Shown piece by piece: positions 36,040 to 44,035 of a DNA stretch of 64,000 nucleotides. The notes beneath the pieces were generated by a model that searched no databases, was not told the DNA's origin, and saw nothing but the letters and a program-made list of their open reading frames with translations. The first letter of the stretch is position 1. The number at the start of each line of letters is the position of its first letter. The DNA is taken from contig NZ_JAQMYP010000047.1 in NCBI RefSeq assembly GCF_028369295.1, positions 18,234-82,233 of the forward strand, read 5' to 3'. Both the position numbers and the translations under genes were made by a program. The stretch is from Streptomyces sp. HD (GTDB lineage: Bacteria > Actinomycetota > Actinomycetes > Streptomycetales > Streptomycetaceae).

Positions 36040-37359
36040 CTACGCCCCCAACACCCTGCGCAAGTAGTCGTTCTGGAACAGACGGTCGGGATCCAGTCGG
36101 TCCCGCAGCGCGGTGAACTCACCGAAGCGCGGATACACCTGGGCGAAGTACTCGGCGTCGCGCGTGTGCACCTTGCCCCAGTGCGGCCGCCCCCCGTGCG
36201 CGGTGAGGATCCGCTCGGCCGCGGTGAAGTACCGCTGATATGGCGTGCCCTTGACCATGTGGACGGCGACATAGGCGCTGTCGCGGCCCGACGCGGTGGA
36301 CAGGGTGATGTCGTCGGCCGGGGCGGTGCGCACCTCGACGGGGAAGCTGATCCGCAGGCCGGAGCGCTCGATCATTCCCCTCAGTTCGCGCAGCGTCTCG
36401 ACGACGGCCTCGCGCGGAACGGCGTATTCCATCTCCACGAAGCGCACCCGGCGCGGCGATGTGAAGACCTTGTAGGGGATGTCGGTGTAGGTCCGCGAGG
36501 ACAGTGCCTTGCTGGAGAGCTGAGCGATCGTCGGGATCGTCGCGGGCACCGCGCGGCCGACCCACTGGGCCGCCTGGAAGACGCCGTTGGAGAGGAACTC
36601 GTCCTCGAACCAGCCCGCGACCTGACCCACCGGTTTCTCCGGGCCCGCGCTGCGGTTGTTGCGCTTGGTGTTGGTGCTGCCGGTGTGCGGGAACCAGTAG
36701 AACTCGAAGTGCTCGTTCTCGGCCCAGAGTTCGTCGAACTCCGCCAGGACCCTGTCGAACGGCATCGGCTCCTCGCGCGCGGAGAGCAGGAAGATCGGCT
36801 CTACGGCGAACGTGATCGCGGTGACGATGCCGAGTGCGCCGAGACCGATCCGGGCGGCCGCGAAGACCTCCGGGTTCTCCTTCTCGGAGCAGGTGAGCAC
36901 CGACCCGTCGGCAGTTACCAGCTCCAACGCCGTGATCTGAGCGGCGATCGAGGCCGAGTCGCGGCCCGTGCCGTGGGTGCCGGTGCTGGTGGCGCCGGAG
37001 ACCGTCTGCTCCATGATGTCGCCCATGTTCGTGAGCGACAGGCCCTCGCGCGCCAGAGCCATGTTGAGTCTCTTGAGCGGGGTACCGGCCTCGACCGTGA
37101 CGGTCATGGCATCGCGATCGATGCTGCGGATGCCGGTCAACAGTTGAGGGCGGATCAACACACCGTCGGTCGCGGCTATGGAGGTGAACGAATGCCCACT
37201 GCCGACCGCCTTCACCTTCAGGCCGTCCTCAGCGGCCCGGCGTATCGCCGCGGACAGCTCCTCGACCGAGGCCGGAGCGACCTCCCGCGCGGGACGGGCG
37301 GCGACGTTGCCGCCCCAGTTACGCCACGTGCCGTTCTTCCCGCTCGCTGTGCTGCTCAA
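36040..37359 (-). CDS. FAD-linked sugar-1,4-lactone/alditol oxidase family protein
   Basis: The 439-residue protein is built like D-arabinono-1,4-lactone and L-gulono-lactone oxidases. The FAD-binding PP-loop contains AVGSGHSFTSIA, where the His commonly carries covalent FAD; then come GDIMEQTVSGATSTGTHGTG and the ALO C-terminal domain with FPVEVRTAPADD, and the signature HWGKVHTRDAEYF. It should oxidise a sugar lactone or alditol and pass electrons to oxygen or a dye. The TTG start at 37359 has GGGGAGG nine bases upstream and lies inside the end of the MFS gene, a 41-bp overlap that suggests coupled translation. The exact substrate is unknown. Confidence 0.9.
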   Translation of the reverse strand: MSSTASGKNGTWRNWGGNVAARPAREVAPASVEELSAAIRRAAEDGLKVKAVGSGHSFTSIAATDGVLIRPQLLTGIRSIDRDAMTVTVEAGTPLKRLNMALAREGLSLTNMGDIMEQTVSGATSTGTHGTGRDSASIAAQITALELVTADGSVLTCSEKENPEVFAAARIGLGALGIVTAITFAVEPIFLLSAREEPMPFDRVLAEFDELWAENEHFEFYWFPHTGSTNTKRNNRSAGPEKPVGQVAGWFEDEFLSNGVFQAAQWVGRAVPATIPTIAQLSSKALSSRTYTDIPYKVFTSPRRVRFVEMEYAVPREAVVETLRELRGMIERSGLRISFPVEVRTAPADDITLSTASGRDSAYVAVHMVKGTPYQRYFTAAERILTAHGGRPHWGKVHTRDAEYFAQVYPRFGEFTALRDRLDPDRLFQNDYLRRVLGA

Positions 37360-38557
37360 CGGTGCCTCCCCGACGCGGAGCCGGCCTGCTGAGCCGGCGG
37401 TACCCCAGGAAACCGACCACGACCGCGGCGGCCCCGGACACCGCCGGAACCCCGTACCCGGCGTCCGCGCCGGCCGCGTCGATCACCCAGCCGGCCACGG
37501 AGGAGCCGAGCGCGACCCCGACCGCGAGCCCGGTGCTCACCCAGGTCATGCCCTCGGTCAGTTGCGCGCGTGGTACGTGCTCTTCGATCAGGGACATGGT
37601 GGTGATCATCGTGGGAGCGACGGCCATGCCCGCAACGAACAGCGCCACGGCCAGAAACGGCAAGTTTCCGACCAGTAGGAGGGGGATCATACTCACGGCC
37701 ATGGCGCATATGCCCAGCAGCCAACGGCGTTCCGGAGCCCCCTTGAAGCGCAACAGCCCGAAGACGAGGCCCGCCGCGCAGGAGCCCGCCGCGTACAGCG
37801 CGAGCACCACGCTCGCGGCGCTCTTGTGCCCCTGCTCGTCCGCGAAGGCCACGGTGACGACGTCGACGGACCCGAAGATCGCTCCGGTCGCCGCGAAGGT
37901 GGCCACCAGCACCTGAAGCCCGGGGGCGCGCAGGGCCGAGCTGCCGCCCTGCTTCTCGCGCGGATGCGGCGCCGGCTCGGTGGAGCGCTGAGCGGTCAGC
38001 CAGAAGACACCGGCCGCGAGGAAACAGCCGGCGAGCAGCGGCCCGGCCTCCGGGAACCAGGCCGTGGACAGGCCGATCGAGATGATCGGCCCGAAGATGA
38101 AGCACACCTCGTCGATCACGGACTCGAAGGAGTACGCGGTGTGCAGCTGAGGCGTCCCCCGGTAGAGCGCGGCCCAGCGGGCGCGGATCATCGCCCCGAC
38201 GCTCGGGACGCACCCGATGCCGACGCAGGCGACGAACAGCACCCAGTCCGGCCACCCGTAGTGCGCGGCGAACAGCAGCCCGGCCCCCGCGGCCAGCGAG
38301 ATCAGCGTCGCCGGACGCAGCACCCGCCGCTGCCCGTGCTGGTCGACCAGCCGGGAGACCTGCGGTCCCGCCACGGCCGCGGAGAGCGCGATGGTCGCCG
38401 ACAGGGCACCGGCGAGGCCGTACCGCCCGGTCAGCTGCGACACCATCGTCACCACGCCGATGCCCATCATGGACAGCGGCATCCGGCCGAGGAGGCCCGC
38501 GGCGGAGAAGGCCTTGCTGCCGGGTACGGCGAACAGGGCGAGGTAGGGGCTGGGCAC
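37319..38557 (-). CDS. Major facilitator superfamily transporter
   Basis: The 412-residue protein has twelve hydrophobic segments and MFS loop motifs (RLVDQHGQRRVLRPATLI between helices 2 and 3; RFKGAPERRWLLGIC mid-protein). It resembles Streptomyces drug or metabolite exporters of the 12-helix type. The GTG start at 38557 has GGAGACCCTC directly upstream; an upstream ATG at 38638 would add an unsupported low-complexity tail. The last 41 bp contain the ribosome site and start of the lactone oxidase gene, so transport and oxidation of the same compound are possible. A 16-bp palindrome lies between it and divergent hemH. Confidence 0.87.
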   Translation of the reverse strand: MPSPYLALFAVPGSKAFSAAGLLGRMPLSMMGIGVVTMVSQLTGRYGLAGALSATIALSAAVAGPQVSRLVDQHGQRRVLRPATLISLAAGAGLLFAAHYGWPDWVLFVACVGIGCVPSVGAMIRARWAALYRGTPQLHTAYSFESVIDEVCFIFGPIISIGLSTAWFPEAGPLLAGCFLAAGVFWLTAQRSTEPAPHPREKQGGSSALRAPGLQVLVATFAATGAIFGSVDVVTVAFADEQGHKSAASVVLALYAAGSCAAGLVFGLLRFKGAPERRWLLGICAMAVSMIPLLLVGNLPFLAVALFVAGMAVAPTMITTMSLIEEHVPRAQLTEGMTWVSTGLAVGVALGSSVAGWVIDAAGADAGYGVPAVSGAAAVVVGFLGYRRLSRPAPRRGGTVEQHSEREERHVA

Positions 38558-38674
38558 GAGGGTCTCCGGTCGGGCGGGAGTGGCGGAACTGCGGCAGCTC
38601 GGGGCAACTCGGGGTGACTCACGGCAGTTCGGGGCCACTCAGTAAGGCGCGTGGATGGCCGATACAGCTTACGA

Positions 38675-38690
38675 GTTAGGTGACCCTAAC
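38675..38690. promoter_or_regulatory. Palindrome GTTAGG-TGAC-CCTAAC upstream of hemH and the MFS gene
   Basis: A perfect 6-4-6 inverted repeat lies in the 214-bp gap between the divergent MFS gene and ferrochelatase. The arms TTAGG/CCTAA recall half-sites of the iron box, but the 4-bp spacing is too short for the canonical 19-mer. The regulator is unknown. Confidence 0.5.
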
Positions 38691-38771
38691 GCACCCCCTC
38701 GGACGAACCGGGAACCCGGGCGGTCACCCCGCCGTTTCCCGCCTGTCAGTACCGGATGACAGGATCGACCC

Positions 38772-39899
38772 ATGCCAGACGTGCGCGATGCCACCCCCTA
38801 CGACGCCCTGCTCCTGCTCTCGTTCGGCGGCCCCGAGGGCCCGGACGACGTGATCCCGTTCCTGGAGAACGTCACCCGCGGGCGGGGCATCCCCAAGGAA
38901 CGCCTGAAGGAAGTCGGCGAGCACTACTTCCAGTTCGGCGGAGTCAGCCCCATCAACGACCAGAACCGCGCCCTGCTGGACGCCCTCCGCAAGGACTTCG
39001 CCGAGCACGGCCTGGATCTGCCGATCTACTGGGGCAACCGCAACTGGGCGCCGTATCTGACGGACACCCTGCGCGAGATGGCCGCCGACGGGCGCCGCCG
39101 CATCCTCGTCCTGGCCACCAGCGCCTACGCCTCCTACTCGGGCTGCCGCCAGTACCGCGAGAACCTCGCCGACTCGCTGGCGGCCCTGGAGGCCGAGGGC
39201 GTGGAGCTGCCGAAGATCGACAAGCTGAGGCACTACTTCAACCACCCCGGCTTCCTGGAGCCGATGATCGACGGCGTCGTCGAATCGCTGGCCGAGCTTC
39301 CCGAGGACGCCCGCGCGGGTGCGCACATCGCCTTCTCGACCCACTCCATCCCGACCGCCGCCGCGGACGCCTCCGGCCCGGTCGAGGACCACGGCGACGG
39401 CGGCGCGTACGTCGAGCAGCACCTGGACGCGGCCCGGCTGATCGCCGAGGCGGTCCGTGAGCGCACCGGCGTCGACCACCCCTGGCAGCTCGTCTACCAG
39501 TCCCGCTCCGGCGCCCCGCACATCCCCTGGCTGGAGCCCGACATCTGCGACCACCTGGAGGAGCGGCACGAGGCGGGCGTCCCCGCGGTCGTGATCGCCC
39601 CCATCGGCTTCGTCTCCGACCACATGGAGGTCCTCTACGACCTCGACACGGAGGCCAAGGCCAAGGCCGAGGAGCTCGGCCTGCCGATGCGCCGCTCCGC
39701 CACCGTCGGCGACGACCCGAGGTTCGCCGCGGCGATCCGCGACCTCGTCCTGGAGCGCGCCGCCGTGGAGCGCGCGGAAGAGGTCACTCCGTGCTTCCTC
39801 GGCGGACTCGGCGCGAGCCACAACCTGTGCCCGGTCGGCTGCTGCCCGGCCCGCGCGCCCCGGCCCGCCGCGGCGGGCGCCGACAGCCCCTACGCATGA
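38772..39899 (+). CDS. hemH: Ferrochelatase (coproporphyrin ferrochelatase type)
   Basis: This 375-residue enzyme inserts Fe2+ into a porphyrin at the end of haem synthesis; in actinobacteria the substrate is coproporphyrin III. It has YDALLLLSFGGPEGPDDVIPFLENV at the start, the catalytic His in HIAFSTHSIP, and VYQSRSGAPHIPWLEPD followed by PIGFVSDHMEVLYDLD with the catalytic Glu. The C-terminus carries a Cys cluster (TPCFLGGLG, NLCPVGCCPA) that in actinobacterial enzymes binds [2Fe-2S]. ATG 38772 gives the conserved start. The inositol monophosphatase gene follows eight bases after the stop, suggesting co-transcription. Confidence 0.94.
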   Translation: MPDVRDATPYDALLLLSFGGPEGPDDVIPFLENVTRGRGIPKERLKEVGEHYFQFGGVSPINDQNRALLDALRKDFAEHGLDLPIYWGNRNWAPYLTDTLREMAADGRRRILVLATSAYASYSGCRQYRENLADSLAALEAEGVELPKIDKLRHYFNHPGFLEPMIDGVVESLAELPEDARAGAHIAFSTHSIPTAAADASGPVEDHGDGGAYVEQHLDAARLIAEAVRERTGVDHPWQLVYQSRSGAPHIPWLEPDICDHLEERHEAGVPAVVIAPIGFVSDHMEVLYDLDTEAKAKAEELGLPMRRSATVGDDPRFAAAIRDLVLERAAVERAEEVTPCFLGGLGASHNLCPVGCCPARAPRPAAAGADSPYA

Positions 39900-39907
39900 G
39901 GAGCCCC

Positions 39908-40723
39908 GTGACCGACGCCCTGCACACGGAACTGCTCGCCCTGGCCCAGGAGGCGGCCCGTCGCGCGGGCGAACTCCTCCGTGACGGCCGCCCGGCCGAC
40001 CTGGCCGTCGCGGCGACCAAGTCCAGCCCGATCGACGTGGTCACCGAGATGGACATCGCGGCGGAGAAGCTGATCACGAGCCTGATCGCCGAGCACCGCC
40101 CCGACGACGGCTTCCTCGGCGAGGAGGGCGCCTCCACCGAGGGCACGAGCGGCGTCCGCTGGGTGATCGACCCGCTCGACGGCACGGTGAACTACCTCTA
40201 CGGACTGCCGACCTGGTCCGTCTCCATCGCCGCCGAGCAGGACGGCGAGACGGTGGTGGGGGTCGTCGCGGCCCCCATGCGCGGGGAGACGTATCACGCG
40301 GTCCGCGGCCTGGGCGCATGGGCGACGGGAGCGTGGGACGGGGAACGCAGGCTCAGGTGCCGGCCCACGGCGCCGCTGGAGCAGTCCCTGGTCTCCACCG
40401 GATTCAACTACGTCACCGAGGTCCGCACCCATCAGGCCGACGTGGCCCAGCGGCTGATCCCGCTTCTGCGTGACATCCGGCGGGGCGGCTCGGCGGCGAT
40501 CGACCTGTGCGACCTGGCGGCGGGGCGCCTGGACGGCTACTACGAGCGCGGGCTGAACGCCTGGGACGTGGCGGCCGGGGACCTGATCGCCCGGGAGGCG
40601 GGCGCGCTGACCGGGGGACGGCCCGGAGAGCGGCCGTCACGGGATCTGGCGGTCGCGGCCACGCCGGGGGTGTTCGAGCCCCTCCAGCAGCTCCTGGAGG
40701 ACTTCGGAGCCTGGCACGACTGA
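39908..40723 (+). CDS. Inositol monophosphatase family protein (SuhB-like)
   Basis: The 271-residue protein has the metal-binding motifs of the family: ATKSSPIDVVTEMD, GFLGEEGA, WVIDPLDGTVNYLYGLP and NAWDVAAGDLIAREAG. It should hydrolyse myo-inositol-1-phosphate or a related sugar phosphate with Mg2+. GTG 39908 is chosen because AGGAG lies four bases upstream; ATG 39896, overlapping the ferrochelatase stop (ATGA), is an alternative four residues longer. A similar gene (suhB) lies near sigA in M. tuberculosis. A strong terminator follows. Confidence 0.9.
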   Translation: MTDALHTELLALAQEAARRAGELLRDGRPADLAVAATKSSPIDVVTEMDIAAEKLITSLIAEHRPDDGFLGEEGASTEGTSGVRWVIDPLDGTVNYLYGLPTWSVSIAAEQDGETVVGVVAAPMRGETYHAVRGLGAWATGAWDGERRLRCRPTAPLEQSLVSTGFNYVTEVRTHQADVAQRLIPLLRDIRRGGSAAIDLCDLAAGRLDGYYERGLNAWDVAAGDLIAREAGALTGGRPGERPSRDLAVAATPGVFEPLQQLLEDFGAWHD

Positions 40724-40767
40724 CCCCGACGGACGGTGTGCGGGCCGACCCGCCCGCCCCGACGCAG

Positions 40768-40804
40768 AACGGGCCCCCGGCGCTGGATTCGCCGGGGGCC
40801 CGTT
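40768..40804. terminator. Bidirectional terminator after the inositol monophosphatase gene
   Basis: A perfect 15-bp stem (AACGGGCCCCCGGCG with its complement) and a 7-base loop end in TT. It can also serve the convergent small gene. Confidence 0.88.
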
Positions 40805-40828
40805 GCCGCTCTGCGAGCCGGTCAGACG

Positions 40829-40993
40829 CTAGGCGCTGACTTCCACACCGTGCTCGGCGGCGAGGCGGCGCAGGTCGTCGAGTTCGCCCTGCTCCACCTC
40901 GACGAGGAAGTCGTCGCCCTCGTCACGAGCCCGCGTCAGGTCGGACTCGGTCGCCTTTATGCGCTGCAGAAGTCCTGCGGTGAATGCGTCCAT
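40829..40993 (-). CDS. 54-residue conserved actinobacterial protein
   Basis: The short acidic helical protein DAFTAGLLQRIKATESDLTRARDEGDDFLVEVEQGELDDLRRLAAEHGV... starts at ATG 40993 behind GAGGGGGCG. Longer upstream frames are Arg-rich and lack coding character. Small proteins of this form are widespread in Streptomyces; the heptad-like spacing of hydrophobic residues suggests a two-helix or coiled-coil structure. No function is known. It converges on the inositol monophosphatase gene and shares its terminator. Confidence 0.75.
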   Translation of the reverse strand: MDAFTAGLLQRIKATESDLTRARDEGDDFLVEVEQGELDDLRRLAAEHGVEVSA

Positions 40994-41214
40994 GCTGCGC
41001 CCCCTCGTCCTGGGTCGTGGGTCGGTGGCACGGGGGTGTGCCGATCGGAAGGGGCGATCACGTCTCCGGTAGATGCCCAGCGCTGCCCGTGCTGGGCGGC
41101 GACGGCGCCGGACACCCACACCCGCTCTGCGGAAAGCGGATCGACTCGTACCGCATGGTGGTGCGGCACAAGCAGAGCGTGATCGCGGGGTGTACAAGCC
41201 GTCCTCCCCCCGCT

Positions 41215-41243
41215 CTCTTCCACGGAAACCTCAACCGGAAGAG
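41215..41243. promoter_or_regulatory. Inverted repeat in the cutR upstream region
   Basis: CTCTTCC (41215-41221) and GGAAGAG (41237-41243) form a 7-bp inverted repeat with a 15-bp gap, about 170 bp before cutR in the 420-bp region shared with the divergent small gene. A further short hairpin, CCGCC...GGCGG, lies near 41303-41318. Either may be an operator; otherwise I see nothing in this gap. Confidence 0.35.
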
Positions 41244-41413
41244 AAAATCTCGCATTCCCCGGCCTCACACCCGCCCTGCATGGTCCGCTCACCCGTCTTA
41301 CCGCCGACTTATGGCGGAAAAGGGCAGGATGGAGGCCAGGAAACCCCAGCAACAAGACCCTGCCCGCGCGCCGGAAGTGCGCTACGCGGGTGGACACAGG
41401 AAGGACAAGCGAC

Positions 41414-42067
41414 GTGCGCGTACTCGTCGTCGAGGACGAGCAACTGCTCGCCGATGCGGTGGCCACCGGACTGCGCCGGGAGGCCATGGCCGTCGACGTC
41501 GTGTACGACGGTGCGGCCGCCCTGGAGCGCATCGGCGTCAACGACTACGACGTGGTCGTCCTCGACCGCGACCTCCCGCTCGTGCACGGCGACGACGTCT
41601 GCCGCAAGATCGTCGAACTCGGTATGCCCACGCGCGTGCTGATGCTCACGGCCTCCGGCGACGTCAGCGACCGGGTCGAGGGACTGGAGATCGGCGCCGA
41701 CGACTACCTTCCCAAGCCCTTCGCGTTCAGCGAGCTGACGGCACGCGTGCGTGCCCTCGGCCGCCGTACGAGCGTGCCGCTGCCGCCCGTCCTGGAGCGC
41801 GCCGGCATCAAGCTGGACCCGAACCGCCGCGAGGTCTTCCGGGACGGCAAGGAGGTGCAGCTCGCACCCAAGGAGTTCGCCGTCCTGGAAGTGCTGATGC
41901 GCAGCGAGGGCGCGGTCGTCTCGGCGGAGCAACTGCTGGAGAAGGCCTGGGACGAGAACACCGACCCGTTCACCAACGTCGTACGGGTCACCGTCATGAC
42001 GCTGCGCCGCAAGCTGGGCGAACCGCCGGTGATCGTCACCGTGCCCGGCTCCGGCTACCGGATCTGA
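41414..42067 (+). CDS. cutR: CutR, OmpR-family response regulator
   Basis: A 217-residue regulator, the length of CutR in S. lividans. The receiver domain has VVEDE, the phospho-acceptor Asp51 in VVVLDRDLP, LTASG and the Lys in YLPKPFAF. The C-terminal winged helix has LAPKEFAVLEVLMRSEGAVVS and the recognition helix region NVVRVTVMTLRRKLG, ending VPGSGYRI. CutRS was first described as a repressor of secondary metabolism and has more recently been tied to secretion stress and protein quality control outside the membrane. GTG 41414 has AAGGA eight bases upstream. The kinase gene follows after five bases. Confidence 0.92.
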   Translation: MRVLVVEDEQLLADAVATGLRREAMAVDVVYDGAAALERIGVNDYDVVVLDRDLPLVHGDDVCRKIVELGMPTRVLMLTASGDVSDRVEGLEIGADDYLPKPFAFSELTARVRALGRRTSVPLPPVLERAGIKLDPNRREVFRDGKEVQLAPKEFAVLEVLMRSEGAVVSAEQLLEKAWDENTDPFTNVVRVTVMTLRRKLGEPPVIVTVPGSGYRI

Positions 42068-42072
42068 TCACC

Positions 42073-43320
42073 ATGGCAGCGACTCCCGCGCCTCCCCAGG
42101 CGCCCCCCAAGCCCACCTGGGACCCCCGCAGGGTGGAGCCCTCCTTCCCCTGGCTGCGCCCCACCATCCGGATAAGGCTCACGCTGCTCTACGGCGGCAT
42201 GTTCCTGATCGCCGGCATCCTGCTGCTGTCGATCATCTATCTGCTGGCCGCGCAGGCGATCAACACGGGCAACGAGCCACTGTTCAAGATCGTGGGTGCC
42301 AAGGAGCTCCAGGTCACCAGCGACAACTGCCCGGCGATCAAGGTCGACAACCTCACGTTCTCCCAGTTCAACGACGCGATCAGCTCATGCATCAATGACC
42401 AGCGCCGGGTCGCCCTGGACGATCTCCTCAGCCGTTCCCTGCTGGCCCTCCTGGGCCTCGCGATCATCGCCTTCGCCTTCGGGTACGCGATGGCCGGCCG
42501 GGTCCTGTCCCCGCTGGGCCGGATCACCCGCACCGCCCGCGCGGTGGCGGGCTCGGACCTGTCCCGCCGTATCGAGCTGGACGGACCGGACGACGAGCTC
42601 AAGGAGCTGGCCGACACCTTCGACGAGATGCTGGAGCGGCTCCAGCGGGCCTTCACCGCCCAGCAGCGCTTCGTCGGCAACGCCTCCCACGAGCTGCGCA
42701 CCCCGCTCGCGATCAACCGCACGCTCCTTGAGGTGCATCTGTCCGACCCGGGCGCTCCGGTGGAGCTCCAGCAGCTCGGCAAGACGCTGCTGGCCACCAA
42801 CGAGCGCAGCGAACAGCTCGTCGAGGGCCTGCTGCTGCTCGCCCGCAGCGACAACCAGATCGTCGAACGCAAACCGGTTGACCTGGCGGAGGTGGCCGAG
42901 CAGGCCGTCGACCAGGTGCACGCGGAGGCGGCGGCCAAGGGCGTCGTGATCCGTGGCGAGCAGAAGCCCGCGGTCGTGCAGGGCAACGGTGTGCTGCTGG
43001 AGCGGATCGCGCTGAACCTGGTGCAGAACGCGGTGCGTTACAACATCCCGGAGGGCGGCTGGGTCGAGGTCACCACCGAGGTCCAGCACGGGCAGGCGGT
43101 CCTGGTCGTCACGAACACCGGTCCGGTGGTGCCGGCGTACGAGATCGACAACCTCTTCGAGCCGTTCCGGCGACTGCGTACGGAGCGCACGGGCAGCGAC
43201 AAGGGAGTCGGCCTGGGGCTCTCCATCGTGCGGTCCGTCGCCCGGGCGCACGGCGGGCACATCGCGGCGCAGCCACGCGAGGGCGGAGGGCTCGTCATGC
43301 GAGTCACCCTTCCGATCTGA
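42073..43320 (+). CDS. cutS: CutS, sensor histidine kinase
   Basis: A 415-residue kinase. A Pro-rich cytoplasmic start precedes the first membrane helix at about 35-60. The short external sensor of about 60 residues contains two cysteines, Cys86 and Cys106 (TSDNCPAIK, ISSCINDQ), which could report disulfide formation outside the cell. A second helix at about 121-140, a HAMP domain, the phospho-acceptor His206 in NASHELRTPLAINR and an ATPase domain (NLVQNAVRYN, GVGLGLSIVRSVARAHGG) follow. The cysteine pair fits published work on CutS. It is co-transcribed with cutR. A large imperfect hairpin lies in the 3' region. Confidence 0.92.
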   Translation: MAATPAPPQAPPKPTWDPRRVEPSFPWLRPTIRIRLTLLYGGMFLIAGILLLSIIYLLAAQAINTGNEPLFKIVGAKELQVTSDNCPAIKVDNLTFSQFNDAISSCINDQRRVALDDLLSRSLLALLGLAIIAFAFGYAMAGRVLSPLGRITRTARAVAGSDLSRRIELDGPDDELKELADTFDEMLERLQRAFTAQQRFVGNASHELRTPLAINRTLLEVHLSDPGAPVELQQLGKTLLATNERSEQLVEGLLLLARSDNQIVERKPVDLAEVAEQAVDQVHAEAAAKGVVIRGEQKPAVVQGNGVLLERIALNLVQNAVRYNIPEGGWVEVTTEVQHGQAVLVVTNTGPVVPAYEIDNLFEPFRRLRTERTGSDKGVGLGLSIVRSVARAHGGHIAAQPREGGGLVMRVTLPI

Positions 43321-43404
43321 GATCATGTGCGCCGACACATAGCCGGAACGCGGGGATGTTCGCTTTGCGCGGAATTTTCTGTACAGACCACGAGCAGCCC
43401 CGTG

Positions 43405-43418
43405 TGTGATCGATCACA
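43405..43418. promoter_or_regulatory. Crp-like palindrome TGTGATCGATCACA
   Basis: A perfect 14-bp palindrome that contains GTG-N6-CAC, the core reported for Streptomyces Crp sites. It lies 85 bp after cutS and 308 bp before the DUF4193 gene. Crp binding is inferred from motif only. Confidence 0.5.
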
Positions 43419-43446
43419 AGGGCGGATTTCAGGCCATCTACTCTCA

Positions 43447-43505
43447 GTGATCATGGACCCTGTCGGAAAGCCGGGAAAATCCGGGTTTTCGAGGGTCTTG
43501 ATCAC
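43447..43505 (+). ncRNA. Long imperfect hairpin in the cutS-DUF4193 intergenic region
   Basis: The 59-nt stretch can fold on itself: GTGATC, GACCC and GAAAgCCGG on the left arm pair with CCGGgTTTTC, GGGTC and GATCAC on the right, around a GAAAAT loop. There is no T-run after it. It may be the cutRS terminator or a structured element in the leader of the next gene. The remaining 220 bp before that gene also contain a weak CCAACC/GGTTGG pair (about 43570-43602). Confidence 0.45.
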
Positions 43506-43725
43506 GGGAAGTACACGGTGAGACGCCTTTGAACTGCGGCATTAGGACCGTGTACGGTCCCGTTCGCCATCCAACCCGATCACTCTTGAGGAGTCCGGTT
43601 GGGTGTCGATTGAGTAACAGACCTTGATGTGAGGCAAAATCTCCGCCTCGGGTCGGGCACAAGTCCGGCCTCTCACGCGTTACGTGCGCTGGAGACACCG
43701 CAGACACCCAGAGGGGGAGAGCGAC

Positions 43726-44022
43726 ATGGCAACGGATTACGACACCCCACGCAAGACCGACGACGACGTCGACTCGGACAGCCTTGAAGAGCTGAAGGCC
43801 AGGCGGAACGACAAGTCGACGTCGGCTGTTGACGTCGACGAGTTCGAGGCCGCCGAAGGCCTGGAGCTGCCCGGCGCGGACCTCTCGAACGAGGAGTTGG
43901 CCGTCCGGGTGCTGCCGAAGCAGCAGGACGAGTTCACATGCATGAGCTGCTTCCTGGTGCACCACCGCAGCCAGCTGGCCCGGGAGAAGAACGGTCAGCC
44001 GATCTGCCGCGACTGCGACTGA
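43726..44022 (+). CDS. DUF4193 family zinc-ribbon protein
   Basis: This 98-residue protein has an acidic, disordered first half (DDDVDSDSLEELKARRND) and a C-terminal zinc-ribbon-like pair FTCMSCFLVHHRSQLA and PICRDCD. The four cysteines should bind one zinc ion. DUF4193 is conserved across actinobacteria, including the M. tuberculosis segment near sigA, but its role is unknown; RNA polymerase or nucleic-acid contact is a guess. ATG 43726 follows GAGGGGGAGAG. The long 405-bp leader with a Crp-like palindrome and a hairpin suggests complex control. The next gene begins 13 bases after its stop. Confidence 0.88.
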   Translation: MATDYDTPRKTDDDVDSDSLEELKARRNDKSTSAVDVDEFEAAEGLELPGADLSNEELAVRVLPKQQDEFTCMSCFLVHHRSQLAREKNGQPICRDCD

Positions 44023-44035
44023 GGTCGGGTCGGGC

